A stretch of 64,000 nt of DNA from Pusillimonas sp. UBA3987 (GCA_002384935.1 DGCD01000020.1:182238-246237), one strand, 5' to 3'; shown: positions 17,140 through 26,211, counted from the stretch's first letter. Made by a program: numbers and translations. The notes: generated from the letters alone by a model not told the origin.

Positions 17140-18009
17140 ATGATGAAGTATAAAATTCGACCTTATCTGGCCTCATTGCTATTTGCCGGCGTGGCCGCCC
17201 TCCCCCTGATTCTAGTGCAACGCATTGGTAAAGTATGTGGATGGGTCCTGTCTGTTGTGCCCGGGCGTTATAAGCGTCGCGCTCAAACGAATCTTGAACA
17301 TGCCTTTCCTCACCTGCCACCCATTGCTCTAAAGCAATCCATGATTGCGGTTGGCCAGCTTTTCCTGGAAATGCCGTACTGGTGGGTGCGACGGGACGAC
17401 CAGGCCTTGAACAAGCAGGTTTACTGTGATGATTGGAAACCTTTTGAAAAGGCCTTGTCGCGTGGCAAGGGGGTTATTTTGTTATCGCCGCATTGCGGAT
17501 GTTTTGAGTTGTTAGGCCCGGTGTACTCAAGCCACTTCCCTTCCACCGTATTATTTCGCCCGCCACGCAAGGCATGGTTGCAAGACTGGATTGTCAAGAT
17601 GCGGACCCGCAAACAATTAACGATGGCGCCCGCGAACAAATCCGGCGTTCGAACGGTCGTGAAAACTTTGTTGCGCGGGCATACGGTGGGTATCTTGCCG
17701 GATCAGGTTCCCGTTTCAGGCGAAGGTGTCTGGGCGCCGTTTTTCGGCAAGCCAGCCTACACCATGACCCTGGTTCAACGACTGCAAAGCCTCACTGGCG
17801 CCACCATTTTCATTCTGGGCGCAGAACGAAATCGCATTGGGCAAGGCTACAAGATGCATGTCAAGGAAATGACGTCTCCGCTGCCCGACAATCCTGTCGA
17901 GGCCGCCACCGTCATCAACGCCGAAATGGAAGGCGTCATACGAATGATGCCCACCCAGTATCTTTGGGGATACAACCGCTATCGGCAACCGCGGACAAAA
18001 CCGTCGTGA
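17140..18009 (+). CDS. LpxL/HtrB-like lysophospholipid acyltransferase
   Basis: A 289-residue inner-membrane protein of the lipid A biosynthesis acyltransferase family. After an N-terminal membrane segment (YLASLLFAGVAALPLILVQR) comes the catalytic HX4E motif (HCGCFE), then GVRTVVKTLLRGHTVGILPD and GVWAPFFGKPAYTM, standard blocks of LpxL/LpxM homologues. It may add a secondary acyl chain to lipid A or acylate another lipid. The frame opens at a TTG (17095); the ATG at 17140 gives the usual N-terminus, although no good SD is visible for either. It stands alone, so the lipid substrate is not indicated by context. Confidence 0.85.
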   Translation: MMKYKIRPYLASLLFAGVAALPLILVQRIGKVCGWVLSVVPGRYKRRAQTNLEHAFPHLPPIALKQSMIAVGQLFLEMPYWWVRRDDQALNKQVYCDDWKPFEKALSRGKGVILLSPHCGCFELLGPVYSSHFPSTVLFRPPRKAWLQDWIVKMRTRKQLTMAPANKSGVRTVVKTLLRGHTVGILPDQVPVSGEGVWAPFFGKPAYTMTLVQRLQSLTGATIFILGAERNRIGQGYKMHVKEMTSPLPDNPVEAATVINAEMEGVIRMMPTQYLWGYNRYRQPRTKPS

Positions 18010-18065
18010 TGTGGGCTGGGTGATGAAACGCCGCCACCTGCTTATATGCCAAGTTTTATTGTCTG

Positions 18066-18579
18066 TTAGTGGTTAGCCTGGGGTTCGGGCATGAACAGCA
18101 AATCCGTTACGCCAAAGTCAATACCCAGCCTGGATAAGGCGGCGGTAATCTGACCACGGTGATGCGTTTGATGATTGAAAAAATGCACCACAGTGCGGGC
18201 GAAATCCACGTCTTTGGATTGCTGATCGCGCAGGCTGACGTAGTGCAGTCGCTGTGGCAACGGATTCGTCTGCAAATCGAGCGCCCATCGTTCAATTTCG
18301 TCATCCATTTCCCGGCGCATGGCTCAGGTCGTTAAAGCTGGAAAACAACTCGGCGCTTAAACTTTTGCCTGCATACGGCCGGCCCATGAAACGCGCGAAC
18401 CACATCTGGTCGCACAATAACAAGTGATTCAGGGTTCCATGGATCGATTGAAAGAATAAGCCAACGTCGGCTTTGCGCTGTTCGTCGCTCAACGCGGCAC
18501 AGGCCTCGTACAAGTTATCGTTCATCCAACGGTTGTACTGCGCCATGGTATGCGCATAAGTGTCAATCCCGAAAGCCAT
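18066..18579 (-). pseudogene. DinB-family protein, frameshifted
   Basis: Two overlapping minus-strand frames together make one complete DinB protein of about 170 residues. The 5' frame (start ATG 18579 behind AGGAG) encodes FGIDTYAHTMAQYNRWMNDN through NHLLLCDQMWFARFMGRPYA and fades at FNDLSH. The 3' frame, from about 18320, continues EMDDEIERW and has the diagnostic FFNHQTHHRGQITAALSRLG. The three metal-binding histidines (NHLLL, NHQTHHRG) are thus split between frames. The break lies in GCATGCGCC-like sequence at about 18300-18320. It is either a genuine pseudogene or a sequencing error. DinB-like proteins are metal-dependent, often thiol transferases. Confidence 0.8.
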
Positions 18580-18650
18580 GATCGCTCCTGTTAATCCGTT
18601 ATGCTTGTGCATGTGAACGTCTATTCTAGCGTTATCCGGATGAGGCTCCT

Positions 18651-18974
18651 ATGCTGAAAACAACGGGCTTGTTTATTGTGACCGCCCTGGCGGAAATCAT
18701 TGGTTGTTATTTGCCATATTTATGGTTGAAAAAAAGCGGGCCGATTTGGTTGCTGATTCCTGCTGCCATTAGTCTTGCCTTGTTCGTGTGGTTACTTACA
18801 CTGCATCCGGCGGCAAGCGGGCGCATTTATGCTGCATACGGCGGCGTGTATGTTGCCACTGCGCTGGTATGGCTTCGGGTAGTTGATGGTGTACCCCTGA
18901 CGGCTACCGACTGGGTGGGTGCCGCGGTGGCATTAACAGGGATGGGTATTATCGTATCAGGCTGGGAAGGATAG
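18651..18974 (+). CDS. ynfA: YnfA/UPF0060 small membrane protein
   Basis: A 107-residue protein with four hydrophobic helices, related to the small multidrug resistance fold. Signatures are ALAEIIGCYLPYLWL near the N-terminus with the conserved acidic residue in helix 1, and RIYAAYGGVYVATALVWLRV and DWVGAAVALTGMGII. YnfA homologues have been reported as SMR-type efflux proteins. GAGG lies 5 nt before the ATG. It is the only gene of its unit; the next gene starts 72 bp downstream. Confidence 0.93.
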   Translation: MLKTTGLFIVTALAEIIGCYLPYLWLKKSGPIWLLIPAAISLALFVWLLTLHPAASGRIYAAYGGVYVATALVWLRVVDGVPLTATDWVGAAVALTGMGIIVSGWEG

Positions 18975-19046
18975 ACATTTGCCACAAACCGTCCAGATCC
19001 TGATAATAACGACCAAATCAACCGCACCAGACTCTTGCCACACTTA

Positions 19047-20108
19047 ATGAAATCGTCAAACCCCAAGCATGGCCTGAAGCTACCTCTCAATCGCTTAAAA
19101 ATAGTCAGCTTTGCGGTGTTGTTTGTCTTGCTGAGTGCACTGGTACCGTTTACGATCCAACAGGAATTAAACGGTCAGGGCGAACAACTCTGGAATGCAC
19201 TGTTTTCACCCCGGATGCTCGTTGCAGCCGCGGCGTTGCTGGCCGTCTATTACCTCACTGACGCCCTCAGATTGTGGTTTACCTTGCGTGCATTGGGCCA
19301 ATACCAGCCGTTGCGGGCAATGTTTCCGCTGGTGTTCATTAACATCCTGTTTTCAAATATTACGCCCATGGCGACCGGCGGCGGCGTGGTACAGGTGTGG
19401 TTTTTGCATCGGCGCGGAATACATATCGGTGCAGCCACGGCGGCAACGACCTTGCGAACCTTGCTGGCCAGCCTGATGATCCTTCTGCCGGCTCCCTTTT
19501 TAATGATGAGCATTGATCGCCTCGTGGACAACCCCACAATCAGTACCTGGGGACCCTGGATGGGATTGGTTGCCGCGCTATATGTGGCCTTCTTTTTTGT
19601 ATTGCTTTTGAAAATGCGCTGGTTCATACACCTCGGTGCCCAATTTCTGGCGGTTTTGAGAAAAACTCATTTAATCAGCGCGTCTCGCGAGCGCCGCTGG
19701 CGGTTTCGCCTCACACGGGAAATGATTCGGTTCGACTACAGCTTCCGGGCTTTTTTCAAGGCGGGCTACACCGACCGCCTGTTGGCATTGGGGACAACCA
19801 CCCTTTTTCTGATTTCTCTATTTTCTTTTCCCGCGCTAATCATGTGGGGTTTAGGGTATCCGGTTGATTATCCGCTGATTCTGGCGCTCATGCTCGTGAA
19901 TACGTTTATTATGTATTTTGCGCCCACACCTGGCGCAGCCGGTGTCGCCGAGGGCGTTTTCGCGATCTTGTTTTCCACCCTGGCAGTGCACGGCGAGTTA
20001 TTGGTGCTGGTTTTAGGCTGGCGGTTTATGACCGTTCACCTTGGAATGCTGATCGGCGTGCCCGTCACGCTGTTCGCCCTTGGACGCAAGAGGCCCGAAC
20101 ATGCGTAG
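19047..20108 (+). CDS. Flippase-like membrane protein (UPF0104 / LPG synthase TM family)
   Basis: A 353-residue polytopic protein with about eight hydrophobic segments, of the family that includes the flippase domain of MprF and AglD-like proteins. The conserved core is NILFSNITPMATGGGVVQVW, followed by helices near ATAATTLRTLLASLMILLP, and the late motif YFAPTPGAAGVAEGVFAIL. Such proteins are proposed to flip glycolipids or aminoacyl lipids. The ATG at 19047 is preferred to the TTG at 19035. Its last 8 nt overlap the next gene, a membrane-anchored GT4 glycosyltransferase, so the pair may make and flip a glycolipid (inference). Confidence 0.85.
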   Translation: MKSSNPKHGLKLPLNRLKIVSFAVLFVLLSALVPFTIQQELNGQGEQLWNALFSPRMLVAAAALLAVYYLTDALRLWFTLRALGQYQPLRAMFPLVFINILFSNITPMATGGGVVQVWFLHRRGIHIGAATAATTLRTLLASLMILLPAPFLMMSIDRLVDNPTISTWGPWMGLVAALYVAFFFVLLLKMRWFIHLGAQFLAVLRKTHLISASRERRWRFRLTREMIRFDYSFRAFFKAGYTDRLLALGTTTLFLISLFSFPALIMWGLGYPVDYPLILALMLVNTFIMYFAPTPGAAGVAEGVFAILFSTLAVHGELLVLVLGWRFMTVHLGMLIGVPVTLFALGRKRPEHA

Positions 20109-22326
20109 GAGGATACTTCGCTGGTTGTATTGGTTGAGCGTAACGCTTGCCGCTGTGCTGGTTGCCTATAAGGTTTATCTTAATTTTTTCGAGAAAGACT
20201 TTGTTGCCGAGCATGCTATTCAGCTAAAGCATATTGAAACGAATCTTAACGAGCGTGAGTCCTATCGTTTTGCCGTGCTGGGCAATATCAATAACTCTGT
20301 AGGCATCTTTGAGCGCAAAATCATTCCGCTGTTGAACCAGCAACATTATGATTTTGTGGTTTCAGCCGGCAATGCCGTATCAAGCGGCGGCGAAGACAAA
20401 TACCGTGCCATATACCGGACATTAGACCGTTTAAACATGCCTTATCTGCTTGCTTTCGGTCCGCAGGAGGAAAGTCGGATCGGCAGTTTCCGCTTTTATG
20501 AGCATTTTGGACCTTATTACTTCAGCTTCACTGCAGGCAATAGTCGTTTTATTTTCCTCGACAGCACCGGCACCACACATTTTGATTGGCAGTTCAACTG
20601 GCTGGAAAGAGAGCTTGGCGCAGCCCGGGAAACCAACCTGTTTATCTTTATTTCCCAACCGCTTTATCCCGTCGATCAGTCCGGCCTGTTTGCCGTGAGC
20701 GACGAATATCTTTTTGCTACCCAGGCGCAGCGCAAACGTTTTTCAAATTTGATAGAACGTTTCAATGTCGACGCCGTATTTTCAACCAACCTTCCGCGGT
20801 TCGATCGCCAGGTTCATAATGATACCGACTACATCCTCACGGGCGGCGCGGGCGGGCTGGTAATTGACGATCAGTACAGCCACCATCATTTTGTGTCGGT
20901 CAGTGTCCAGGGGGATGAAATCTCAATTGAACAACGGCCACTGGATATCGTTCAACCGCCGTTCTGGCGAACGCTTGAAAGCCTTTGGTTTTTTATCCAT
21001 TCTTTGTTTTATGTAGGCTACCTGAACTTTATCCTTGTCATCAGTATTCTGGTTGCGGTGCTCATATGGTTGCATAACCGGATTTTTACCGAACGGGATT
21101 ATTACCCAAACTTCGATATTGATCCCGACACGCATAGCCATGCGCCGCTGCGTGTCGCCATGTTTACGAACAATTACCTGCCCTTTATCGGTGGTGTGCC
21201 CATTTCCATAAACAGATTGTGCCAAGGGCTCGTTCAATTAGGCCAACAGGTTCTCATTGTTGCTCCAAGCTATCCGAAAACCAGGTCAAGCGAAGATCAG
21301 GTACTGCGTGTGCGAGCCTTGCTGCCGCTGGGAAAATATAAGGAGTTTCGCCTTGCAAATATTTTTTCACCCAAGCTTTACCGCCGGGTAATCCAGTTTC
21401 GTCCGGACATCATTCATGTGCATCATCCGTTCTGGCTGGGCAGCGCCGGTTTGTTTCTCGGTCGAAGCCTGAACATTCCGGTTGTCTACACCTACCATAC
21501 CCGGCTTGAACATTACGCACACTATGTTCCCTTGCCGGGCCCGTTATTTCGCAATCTGGTCTCGCACACAATGGTTCGCCGATTTGCCAACCGCTGCGAT
21601 GGCGTTATCGTGCCAACGGAGTCTGCCGAGGAATATCTTCGTACCATTGGCGTCAGGCGAAGAATCCTCGTACAGCCCACCGGCATTGATATTGAGAAAT
21701 TTCGCGCGGTACCAGATCAGCGTATTCGCCAGTTGCGCGCACAGTATTCGCCGAACGGCGAGCCCATTCTTATCAGCATTTCCCGGTTGAGTCAGGAAAA
21801 GAACATCGACTTTTTACTTGATGCCGCACTCGTTTTGAAAAAAACATGTGATCGGTCTTTTCGTTTACTGATTATTGGCGACGGGCCGGAACAAGGACGA
21901 ATCAAAGGCAGAATCAGCGAATTGGGGTTGGCCGACACCATTACGTTATTGGGCGCCATACCGCCCGACGAAATCCCGGCCTATTGTCGAATGGGAAACA
22001 TTTTCCTGTTTGCTTCGCGCTCGGAAACCCAAGGCATGGTCATCCTGGAAGCCATGGCTTCTGGAATGCCGGTTGTTGCCGTGCGATCAAGCGGGATTGA
22101 CGACATTATCGAAAATGGCATCAATGGCTTCAAAACGCCGCCCAACACAACGCAATGGTGTGCCCGAATCGATCAGCTCATCAGTGATGCAAACTTGTAT
22201 CAACAGCTTTCAGCAAACGCCGAATCAACGGCGGCCAACTACAGCATTGCGCACTTCAGTAATAACGTAAAACAATATTACGCCGATATCCTTACCGCGC
22301 GTCAATCATTCAGCGAAACGCCCTGA
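20101..22326 (+). CDS. Membrane fusion: degenerate calcineurin-like phosphoesterase domain plus GT4 glycosyltransferase
   Basis: A 741-residue protein. A basic N-terminus (MRRRILRW) precedes membrane helix 1 (about 8-28). Residues 55-285 follow the metallophosphatase pattern (YRFAVLGNINNS, VVSAGNAVSSGG, FGPYYFSFTAGNSRFIFLDS, FISQPLYP, AVFSTNLPRF), yet the expected metal ligands are changed: GD became GN (90-91), GNHD/E became GPQE (120-123), and the late histidines are gone. Helix 2 follows at about 296-325. Residues 349-740 form a GT4 transferase: NNYLPFIGGVPISINRL, PTGIDIEKF, SISRLSQEKNIDFLLDA and the EX7E element ETQGMVILE. By topology the phosphatase-like part would be periplasmic and the GT4 cytoplasmic. 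The nearest GT4s make glycolipids such as PimB-like or diacylglycerol glycosyltransferases. The ATG at 20101 follows AGAGG; it overlaps the flippase-like gene. Confidence 0.8.
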   Translation: MRRRILRWLYWLSVTLAAVLVAYKVYLNFFEKDFVAEHAIQLKHIETNLNERESYRFAVLGNINNSVGIFERKIIPLLNQQHYDFVVSAGNAVSSGGEDKYRAIYRTLDRLNMPYLLAFGPQEESRIGSFRFYEHFGPYYFSFTAGNSRFIFLDSTGTTHFDWQFNWLERELGAARETNLFIFISQPLYPVDQSGLFAVSDEYLFATQAQRKRFSNLIERFNVDAVFSTNLPRFDRQVHNDTDYILTGGAGGLVIDDQYSHHHFVSVSVQGDEISIEQRPLDIVQPPFWRTLESLWFFIHSLFYVGYLNFILVISILVAVLIWLHNRIFTERDYYPNFDIDPDTHSHAPLRVAMFTNNYLPFIGGVPISINRLCQGLVQLGQQVLIVAPSYPKTRSSEDQVLRVRALLPLGKYKEFRLANIFSPKLYRRVIQFRPDIIHVHHPFWLGSAGLFLGRSLNIPVVYTYHTRLEHYAHYVPLPGPLFRNLVSHTMVRRFANRCDGVIVPTESAEEYLRTIGVRRRILVQPTGIDIEKFRAVPDQRIRQLRAQYSPNGEPILISISRLSQEKNIDFLLDAALVLKKTCDRSFRLLIIGDGPEQGRIKGRISELGLADTITLLGAIPPDEIPAYCRMGNIFLFASRSETQGMVILEAMASGMPVVAVRSSGIDDIIENGINGFKTPPNTTQWCARIDQLISDANLYQQLSANAESTAANYSIAHFSNNVKQYYADILTARQSFSETP

Positions 22327-22345
22327 TTTACGCCGTGTATCGGAA

Positions 22346-22369
22346 ATTGTTGCCAGTGACGGCAACAAT
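22346..22369. other. Perfect 9-bp inverted repeat after the GT4 gene
   Basis: ATTGTTGCC, loop AGTGAC, GGCAACAAT, lying 20 bp after the GT4 stop. No T-run follows on either strand, so it could be an RNA-stabilising hairpin or a weak terminator. A second small dyad, GTGCG-TTAG-CGCAC at 22395-22408, lies between it and katE and could be an operator. Confidence 0.5.
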
Positions 22370-22535
22370 CTGATACGTGACACTTTTGTGCGACGTGCGT
22401 TAGCGCACATACATTAGCGCCCCCTCTCCCCAAGACTCTGCGTGTGGTTATTTATTTGACGCCACGCCAATACATTCTTGTGCTCGCGATTCCAAAAGCA
22501 ACTCAATCGTGATCACCCAACGTCGGAGAGTAATC

Positions 22536-24917
22536 ATGGCAACGAACCCCAAGTCACCCCAAACTTCAAAGACGCCATCTAAAAGCAAAGGGACTGCAGC
22601 CATTGCCAGCGACGTGCTCAGCACGAATGACGTCGCGGCGCAGCAAGGCAAAGCCAGCGACGACTTCGTCTCGACGATGGCTTACAACAATAATAAATCC
22701 AGCGAATACGGTCAGGACAGTGCTGCTCCACCTGCCGGGATGACGGTGGAGCCCGAATCCGATTCACTTACCGCCAGTACGGCAACTGAAGAAACCGAAA
22801 CCGCAAAGACAGGTGGCGCAGCTGAGTCAGGTGAAAACCCCACAGTTGAATCACTGGAACGGGTAAGGGTCGACGCAAGTGTTCAGCCTCTGACGACAAA
22901 TCAGGGTGTTCGTATCGGCGATAACCAGAACACATTGAAAGCAGGATTGCGCGGCCCGTCGTTACTTGAAGACTTCATTCTGCGAGAAAAAATCACGCAT
23001 TTCGATCATGAGCGCATTCCCGAACGGATTGTGCATGCCCGGGGTTCAGCAGCACACGGCTATTTTGAAGCCTACGATAGTTTTTCTAAATATACGCGCG
23101 CAGCCCCGTTTAGCGAGAAAGGCAAAGTTACGCCGGTCTTTGCACGTTTCTCGACGGTGGCCGGTGAACGTGGATCGAAAGATACGGCTCGAGACGCGCG
23201 CGGCTTTGCAGTTAAGTTCTATACCGATGAAGGCAACTGGGATCTGGTTGGGAACAACATCCCGGTGTTCTTCATTCAGGACGCAATGAAATTTCCTGAT
23301 CTGGTTCATGCTCTCAAGCCTGAGCCCCATCACGGTATGCCTCAGGCGGCGTCGGCGCACGACACCTTCTGGGACTTTGTCTCCCTGATGCCGGAATCAA
23401 CCCATATGGTGATGTGGGTGATGTCTGATCGCGGCATTCCGCGAAGCTATCGCATGATGCAAGGTTTCGGCGTGCATACCTTTCGTCTCATCAACGATCA
23501 GGGCGAGTCGGTATTCTGTAAATTCCATTGGTCTCCGTTGCAGGGTACCCACTCACTTGTTTGGGATGAAGCTGTAAAAATCTCGGGTGCCGACCCCGAC
23601 TATCACCGACGTGACCTGTGGGAAGCCATAGAGTCAGGCGATTTTCCGGAATGGGAACTTGGACTGCAGATTTTCAGTCAGGAACAAGCCGAAAGTTTTA
23701 GTTTCGATGTGCTTGACGCAACCAAGCTGATACCGGAGGAGCTTGTGCCTGTTACACCGGTTGGTCGTATGGTACTTAACCGCAATCCTGATAATTTTTT
23801 TGCTGAAACGGAACAGGTCGCTTTTTGCGCAGCACACGTCGTTCCCGGCATCGATTTCAGTAATGACCCGTTATTGGCAGGCCGTATCCACTCATACGTG
23901 GACACGCAGATTACGCGTCTTGGCGGCCCCAATTTCCACGAGATTCCGATCAACTCGCCCATTGCGCCCGTACAAAACAATCAGCGCGACGGCATGCATC
24001 GACAGGCGCTCAATCGGGGTCGCGTTGCATACGAGCCTAATTCGCTGGCCGGGGGTTGTCCGTTCCAGGCGGGGTCGAGCGGCTTCATGTCTTTTCCCGA
24101 AACAACCGGCGAAGACAAAGTACGTGGAAAGCCAGAAAAATTCGCTGAACACTATGCGCAAGCTTCCCTATTCTACGAGAGTCAGACCCCGGTTGAAAAA
24201 GCGCATATTGCGGCCGCGTTCCGATTCGAGCTCAGCAAAGTCAACGTTCCGGCCATACGTGAACGAATGCTGTCCTCTTTAGTGAACGTCTCACACGAAT
24301 TAGCAGCAGAAATCGCAAAAGGCTTGGGACTCGATATGCCTGATGCAATGCCCAAGGCCCTGTCTGAGCCGGTTTCAAGCGAGGTGACCGTTTCCCCCTC
24401 GTTGTCATTGACGGCAAGGCCCGGAGAGCGCGGCATACGCACGCGGCAGATCGCCGTGCTGGTAGAAGACGGCTTTCACCATGAGTCGTTGGCGAGCCTG
24501 AGCCATGCCTTGATCAAGGCTGGTGCAGTCGTTCATTTCGTGGGGTCTCGAGTGGGCTTGTTCACCAGTGCTTCCGAACAGAAGGTGGAAGCGAACAAGT
24601 CAATGGAAAACGCGCCGGGCTTTCTGTTCGATGCCTTGGTGCTACCCGATGGAGACAACGCGGTTCAGACGCTGTTGAACAACGGGCAGACGCTCGAGCT
24701 GGTCAAGGACATGTTCCGGCACTGCAAAACCATTCTTGCGCTGGGTGCAGGACGCAAGGTATTGGAGTCGGCCGGCATCGACGACGCCGCAATGGATGCA
24801 GACCCCGGCATTTTGCTTGCCGATAGTGCCCAGATGTCCAGGATTGAATCCTCGTTCATTGAGGCCATAGCCGCCCATCGCCATCTGGTTCGCGATAGCG
24901 ACCCGCCAAGCAAATAA
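22536..24917 (+). CDS. katE: Large-subunit catalase HPII type
   Basis: A 793-residue monofunctional heme catalase with a C-terminal class I glutamine-amidotransferase/DJ-1-like domain, as in E. coli KatE (753 aa). The first 110 residues are long, hydrophilic and probably disordered. The catalytic His lies in RIVHARGSAAHGYFEAYDS, the distal Asn in GNNIPVFFIQDAMKFPDLVH, and the proximal heme Tyr in RIHSYVDTQITRLGGPNFHE. The C-terminal domain begins near TRQIAVLVEDGFHHESLASL. It disproportionates hydrogen peroxide. The ATG at 22536 has GGAG upstream; an upstream in-frame start at 22509 is less likely. It leads a stress cluster with a ferritin-like protein. Confidence 0.95.
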   Translation: MATNPKSPQTSKTPSKSKGTAAIASDVLSTNDVAAQQGKASDDFVSTMAYNNNKSSEYGQDSAAPPAGMTVEPESDSLTASTATEETETAKTGGAAESGENPTVESLERVRVDASVQPLTTNQGVRIGDNQNTLKAGLRGPSLLEDFILREKITHFDHERIPERIVHARGSAAHGYFEAYDSFSKYTRAAPFSEKGKVTPVFARFSTVAGERGSKDTARDARGFAVKFYTDEGNWDLVGNNIPVFFIQDAMKFPDLVHALKPEPHHGMPQAASAHDTFWDFVSLMPESTHMVMWVMSDRGIPRSYRMMQGFGVHTFRLINDQGESVFCKFHWSPLQGTHSLVWDEAVKISGADPDYHRRDLWEAIESGDFPEWELGLQIFSQEQAESFSFDVLDATKLIPEELVPVTPVGRMVLNRNPDNFFAETEQVAFCAAHVVPGIDFSNDPLLAGRIHSYVDTQITRLGGPNFHEIPINSPIAPVQNNQRDGMHRQALNRGRVAYEPNSLAGGCPFQAGSSGFMSFPETTGEDKVRGKPEKFAEHYAQASLFYESQTPVEKAHIAAAFRFELSKVNVPAIRERMLSSLVNVSHELAAEIAKGLGLDMPDAMPKALSEPVSSEVTVSPSLSLTARPGERGIRTRQIAVLVEDGFHHESLASLSHALIKAGAVVHFVGSRVGLFTSASEQKVEANKSMENAPGFLFDALVLPDGDNAVQTLLNNGQTLELVKDMFRHCKTILALGAGRKVLESAGIDDAAMDADPGILLADSAQMSRIESSFIEAIAAHRHLVRDSDPPSK

Positions 24918-24965
24918 GGAAACGCTTCAGACGACGTTATTTAAACGCATTTTCAGGAGATTCAC

Positions 24966-25586
24966 ATGAAAAAGACTCCCTATTCCCAAGAGCAACTGAA
25001 CGAACTGTTGTATCAGGCACTTGAAACAGAGCGCGGTGGGATAAAAATCTATGAAACCGCTTTGTCGTGTGCGCAAGACAAAGACCTGGCGGCCGAGTGG
25101 GAAGAATATCTCGAGCAGACGCGTACCCATGAGGAAGTACTGCTGAAGGTGTTCGAAGATCTTGGGCTGGCGCCGGAAACATCGACGCCGGGCCGCAAAG
25201 TGGTGGCGCATCTGGGCGAATCCCTGGTAAGCGCCATGGAAATGGCCAAACTTCAGGGTGATTCAGCGGCTGCCCAGCTTGTGGCCGGAGAGTGTGTTGT
25301 GCTGGCAGAAACGAAAGACCACATGAACTGGGAACTGATCGGGCATGTGGCACAGCACGGCGAGGGAGAAGGAACCCGTGCGCTCAAGACTGCCTTCGAG
25401 TTGGTGGAAGACCAGGAAGATCATCATCTTTATCACACAAAAGGCTTCTTGCGTGAATTATGGATTGAGTCGTTGGGATTACCGGCGGTCTTACCCCCAC
25501 CCGAAGAGTTGAAAAAGGTCGGGTCGGCGATCGGCGCAGCGCGGGCGGAAAACCAGCGCGAAAACATACTCAAGGCTGAACATTAA
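24966..25586 (+). CDS. Ferritin-like domain protein
   Basis: A 206-residue, mostly helical soluble protein. Diiron-type ligand sets can be seen on successive helices: LETERGGIKIYETAL, EQTRTHEEVLL, AGECVVLAETKDHMNW and VEDQEDHHLYH. This fits a ferritin-like four-helix bundle that binds iron or manganese; it is not bacterioferritin or Dps. Homologues often sit near katE or other oxidative-stress genes, and a role in iron handling alongside catalase is inferred. AGGAG precedes the ATG; the gap to katE is 48 bp, so cotranscription is likely. The C-terminal 30 residues are a charged tail. Confidence 0.75.
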   Translation: MKKTPYSQEQLNELLYQALETERGGIKIYETALSCAQDKDLAAEWEEYLEQTRTHEEVLLKVFEDLGLAPETSTPGRKVVAHLGESLVSAMEMAKLQGDSAAAQLVAGECVVLAETKDHMNWELIGHVAQHGEGEGTRALKTAFELVEDQEDHHLYHTKGFLRELWIESLGLPAVLPPPEELKKVGSAIGAARAENQRENILKAEH

Positions 25587-25675
25587 CCATAAATACCAAA
25601 AGGGGGATAGAAGCAATCAAGTCGTTACACGGGACATCCTGTCCACTTAGCACTTTCGATTCAAGGGAGAATCAC

Positions 25676-26203
25676 ATGAAAAAATTACATTCATTGGCCT
25701 TCTACGCATTGGTCACGCCTATTGCAACGCTTGGTGCAGGTTCCGCCCTGGCCCAGCAACCTGCTGTTCAGGACACACAGCGTCAACAGCAACAGCAGCA
25801 GCAACCACAGCAACAGCAACGCCAACCAAACGCCGCTTCTTCGACGCCTGGGGCGCAACAAGGAAAACAAAGCGCCATGCCGACTGAAGCTCAAGCCGCA
25901 GGCCAGGGTTTCATGGACGTAGGACCCACCAATGGCATGCATGGAAGTGAACTGATCGGTGCCGAAGTCAAGACCACGAATGATGAAGACGTTGGCGAAG
26001 TCCAAGATTTGATTGTCAACGAAAGAGGTCAGGTTGTTGCGATCGTCATTGGCGTTGGAGGCGTTCTGGGCATGGGAGAGAAGAACGTTGCCATTGCCTG
26101 GGACAAGCTGATGCGCTCGGGTCAGCCTGACGACCTGACGCTGCGCATTGATGGAACGCACGAAGAGCTGCGTGCTGCGCCGAATTTTGAGTGGCGTGAT
26201 TAA
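25676..26203 (+). CDS. Secreted PRC-barrel protein with polyQ linker
   Basis: A 175-residue exported protein. A Sec signal peptide (AFYALVTPIATLGAGSALAQ) ends with the Ala-x-Ala site ALA. Residues 37-50 are nearly all Gln, followed by a low-complexity linker to about residue 85. The C-terminal PRC-barrel has MHGSELIGAEVKTTNDEDVG, VQDLIVNERGQVVAIVIGVG and EKNVAIAWDKL. PRC barrels commonly mediate protein-protein or RNA contacts; here a periplasmic scaffold or stress role is possible. AAGGGAGAA precedes the ATG. Its signal peptide is almost the same as that of the next gene. Confidence 0.85.
   Translation: MKKLHSLAFYALVTPIATLGAGSALAQQPAVQDTQRQQQQQQQPQQQQRQPNAASSTPGAQQGKQSAMPTEAQAAGQGFMDVGPTNGMHGSELIGAEVKTTNDEDVGEVQDLIVNERGQVVAIVIGVGGVLGMGEKNVAIAWDKLMRSGQPDDLTLRIDGTHEELRAAPNFEWRD
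25784..25825 (+). repeat. CAA/CAG low-complexity polyglutamine tract
   Basis: Codons 37-50 of the PRC-barrel gene are an irregular run of CAA and CAG with single CCA and CGC interruptions. It encodes a flexible linker and is prone to slippage, so its length may vary between strains. Confidence 0.8.
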
Positions 26204-26211
26204 TTGAATCT

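Noticed and set aside
22456..22490. A sigma-70 or RpoS promoter for katE (TTGACG and downstream TGTGCT)
   Set aside because: The -35 is fair, but the -10 match is poor and several equally weak alternatives exist in the AT-poor leader.
25784..25825. CAA/CAG repeats as a CRISPR or VNTR array
   Set aside because: It is a short codon-level polyglutamine run inside an ORF, without spacers or repeat units of CRISPR size. No CRISPR array was seen in the window.
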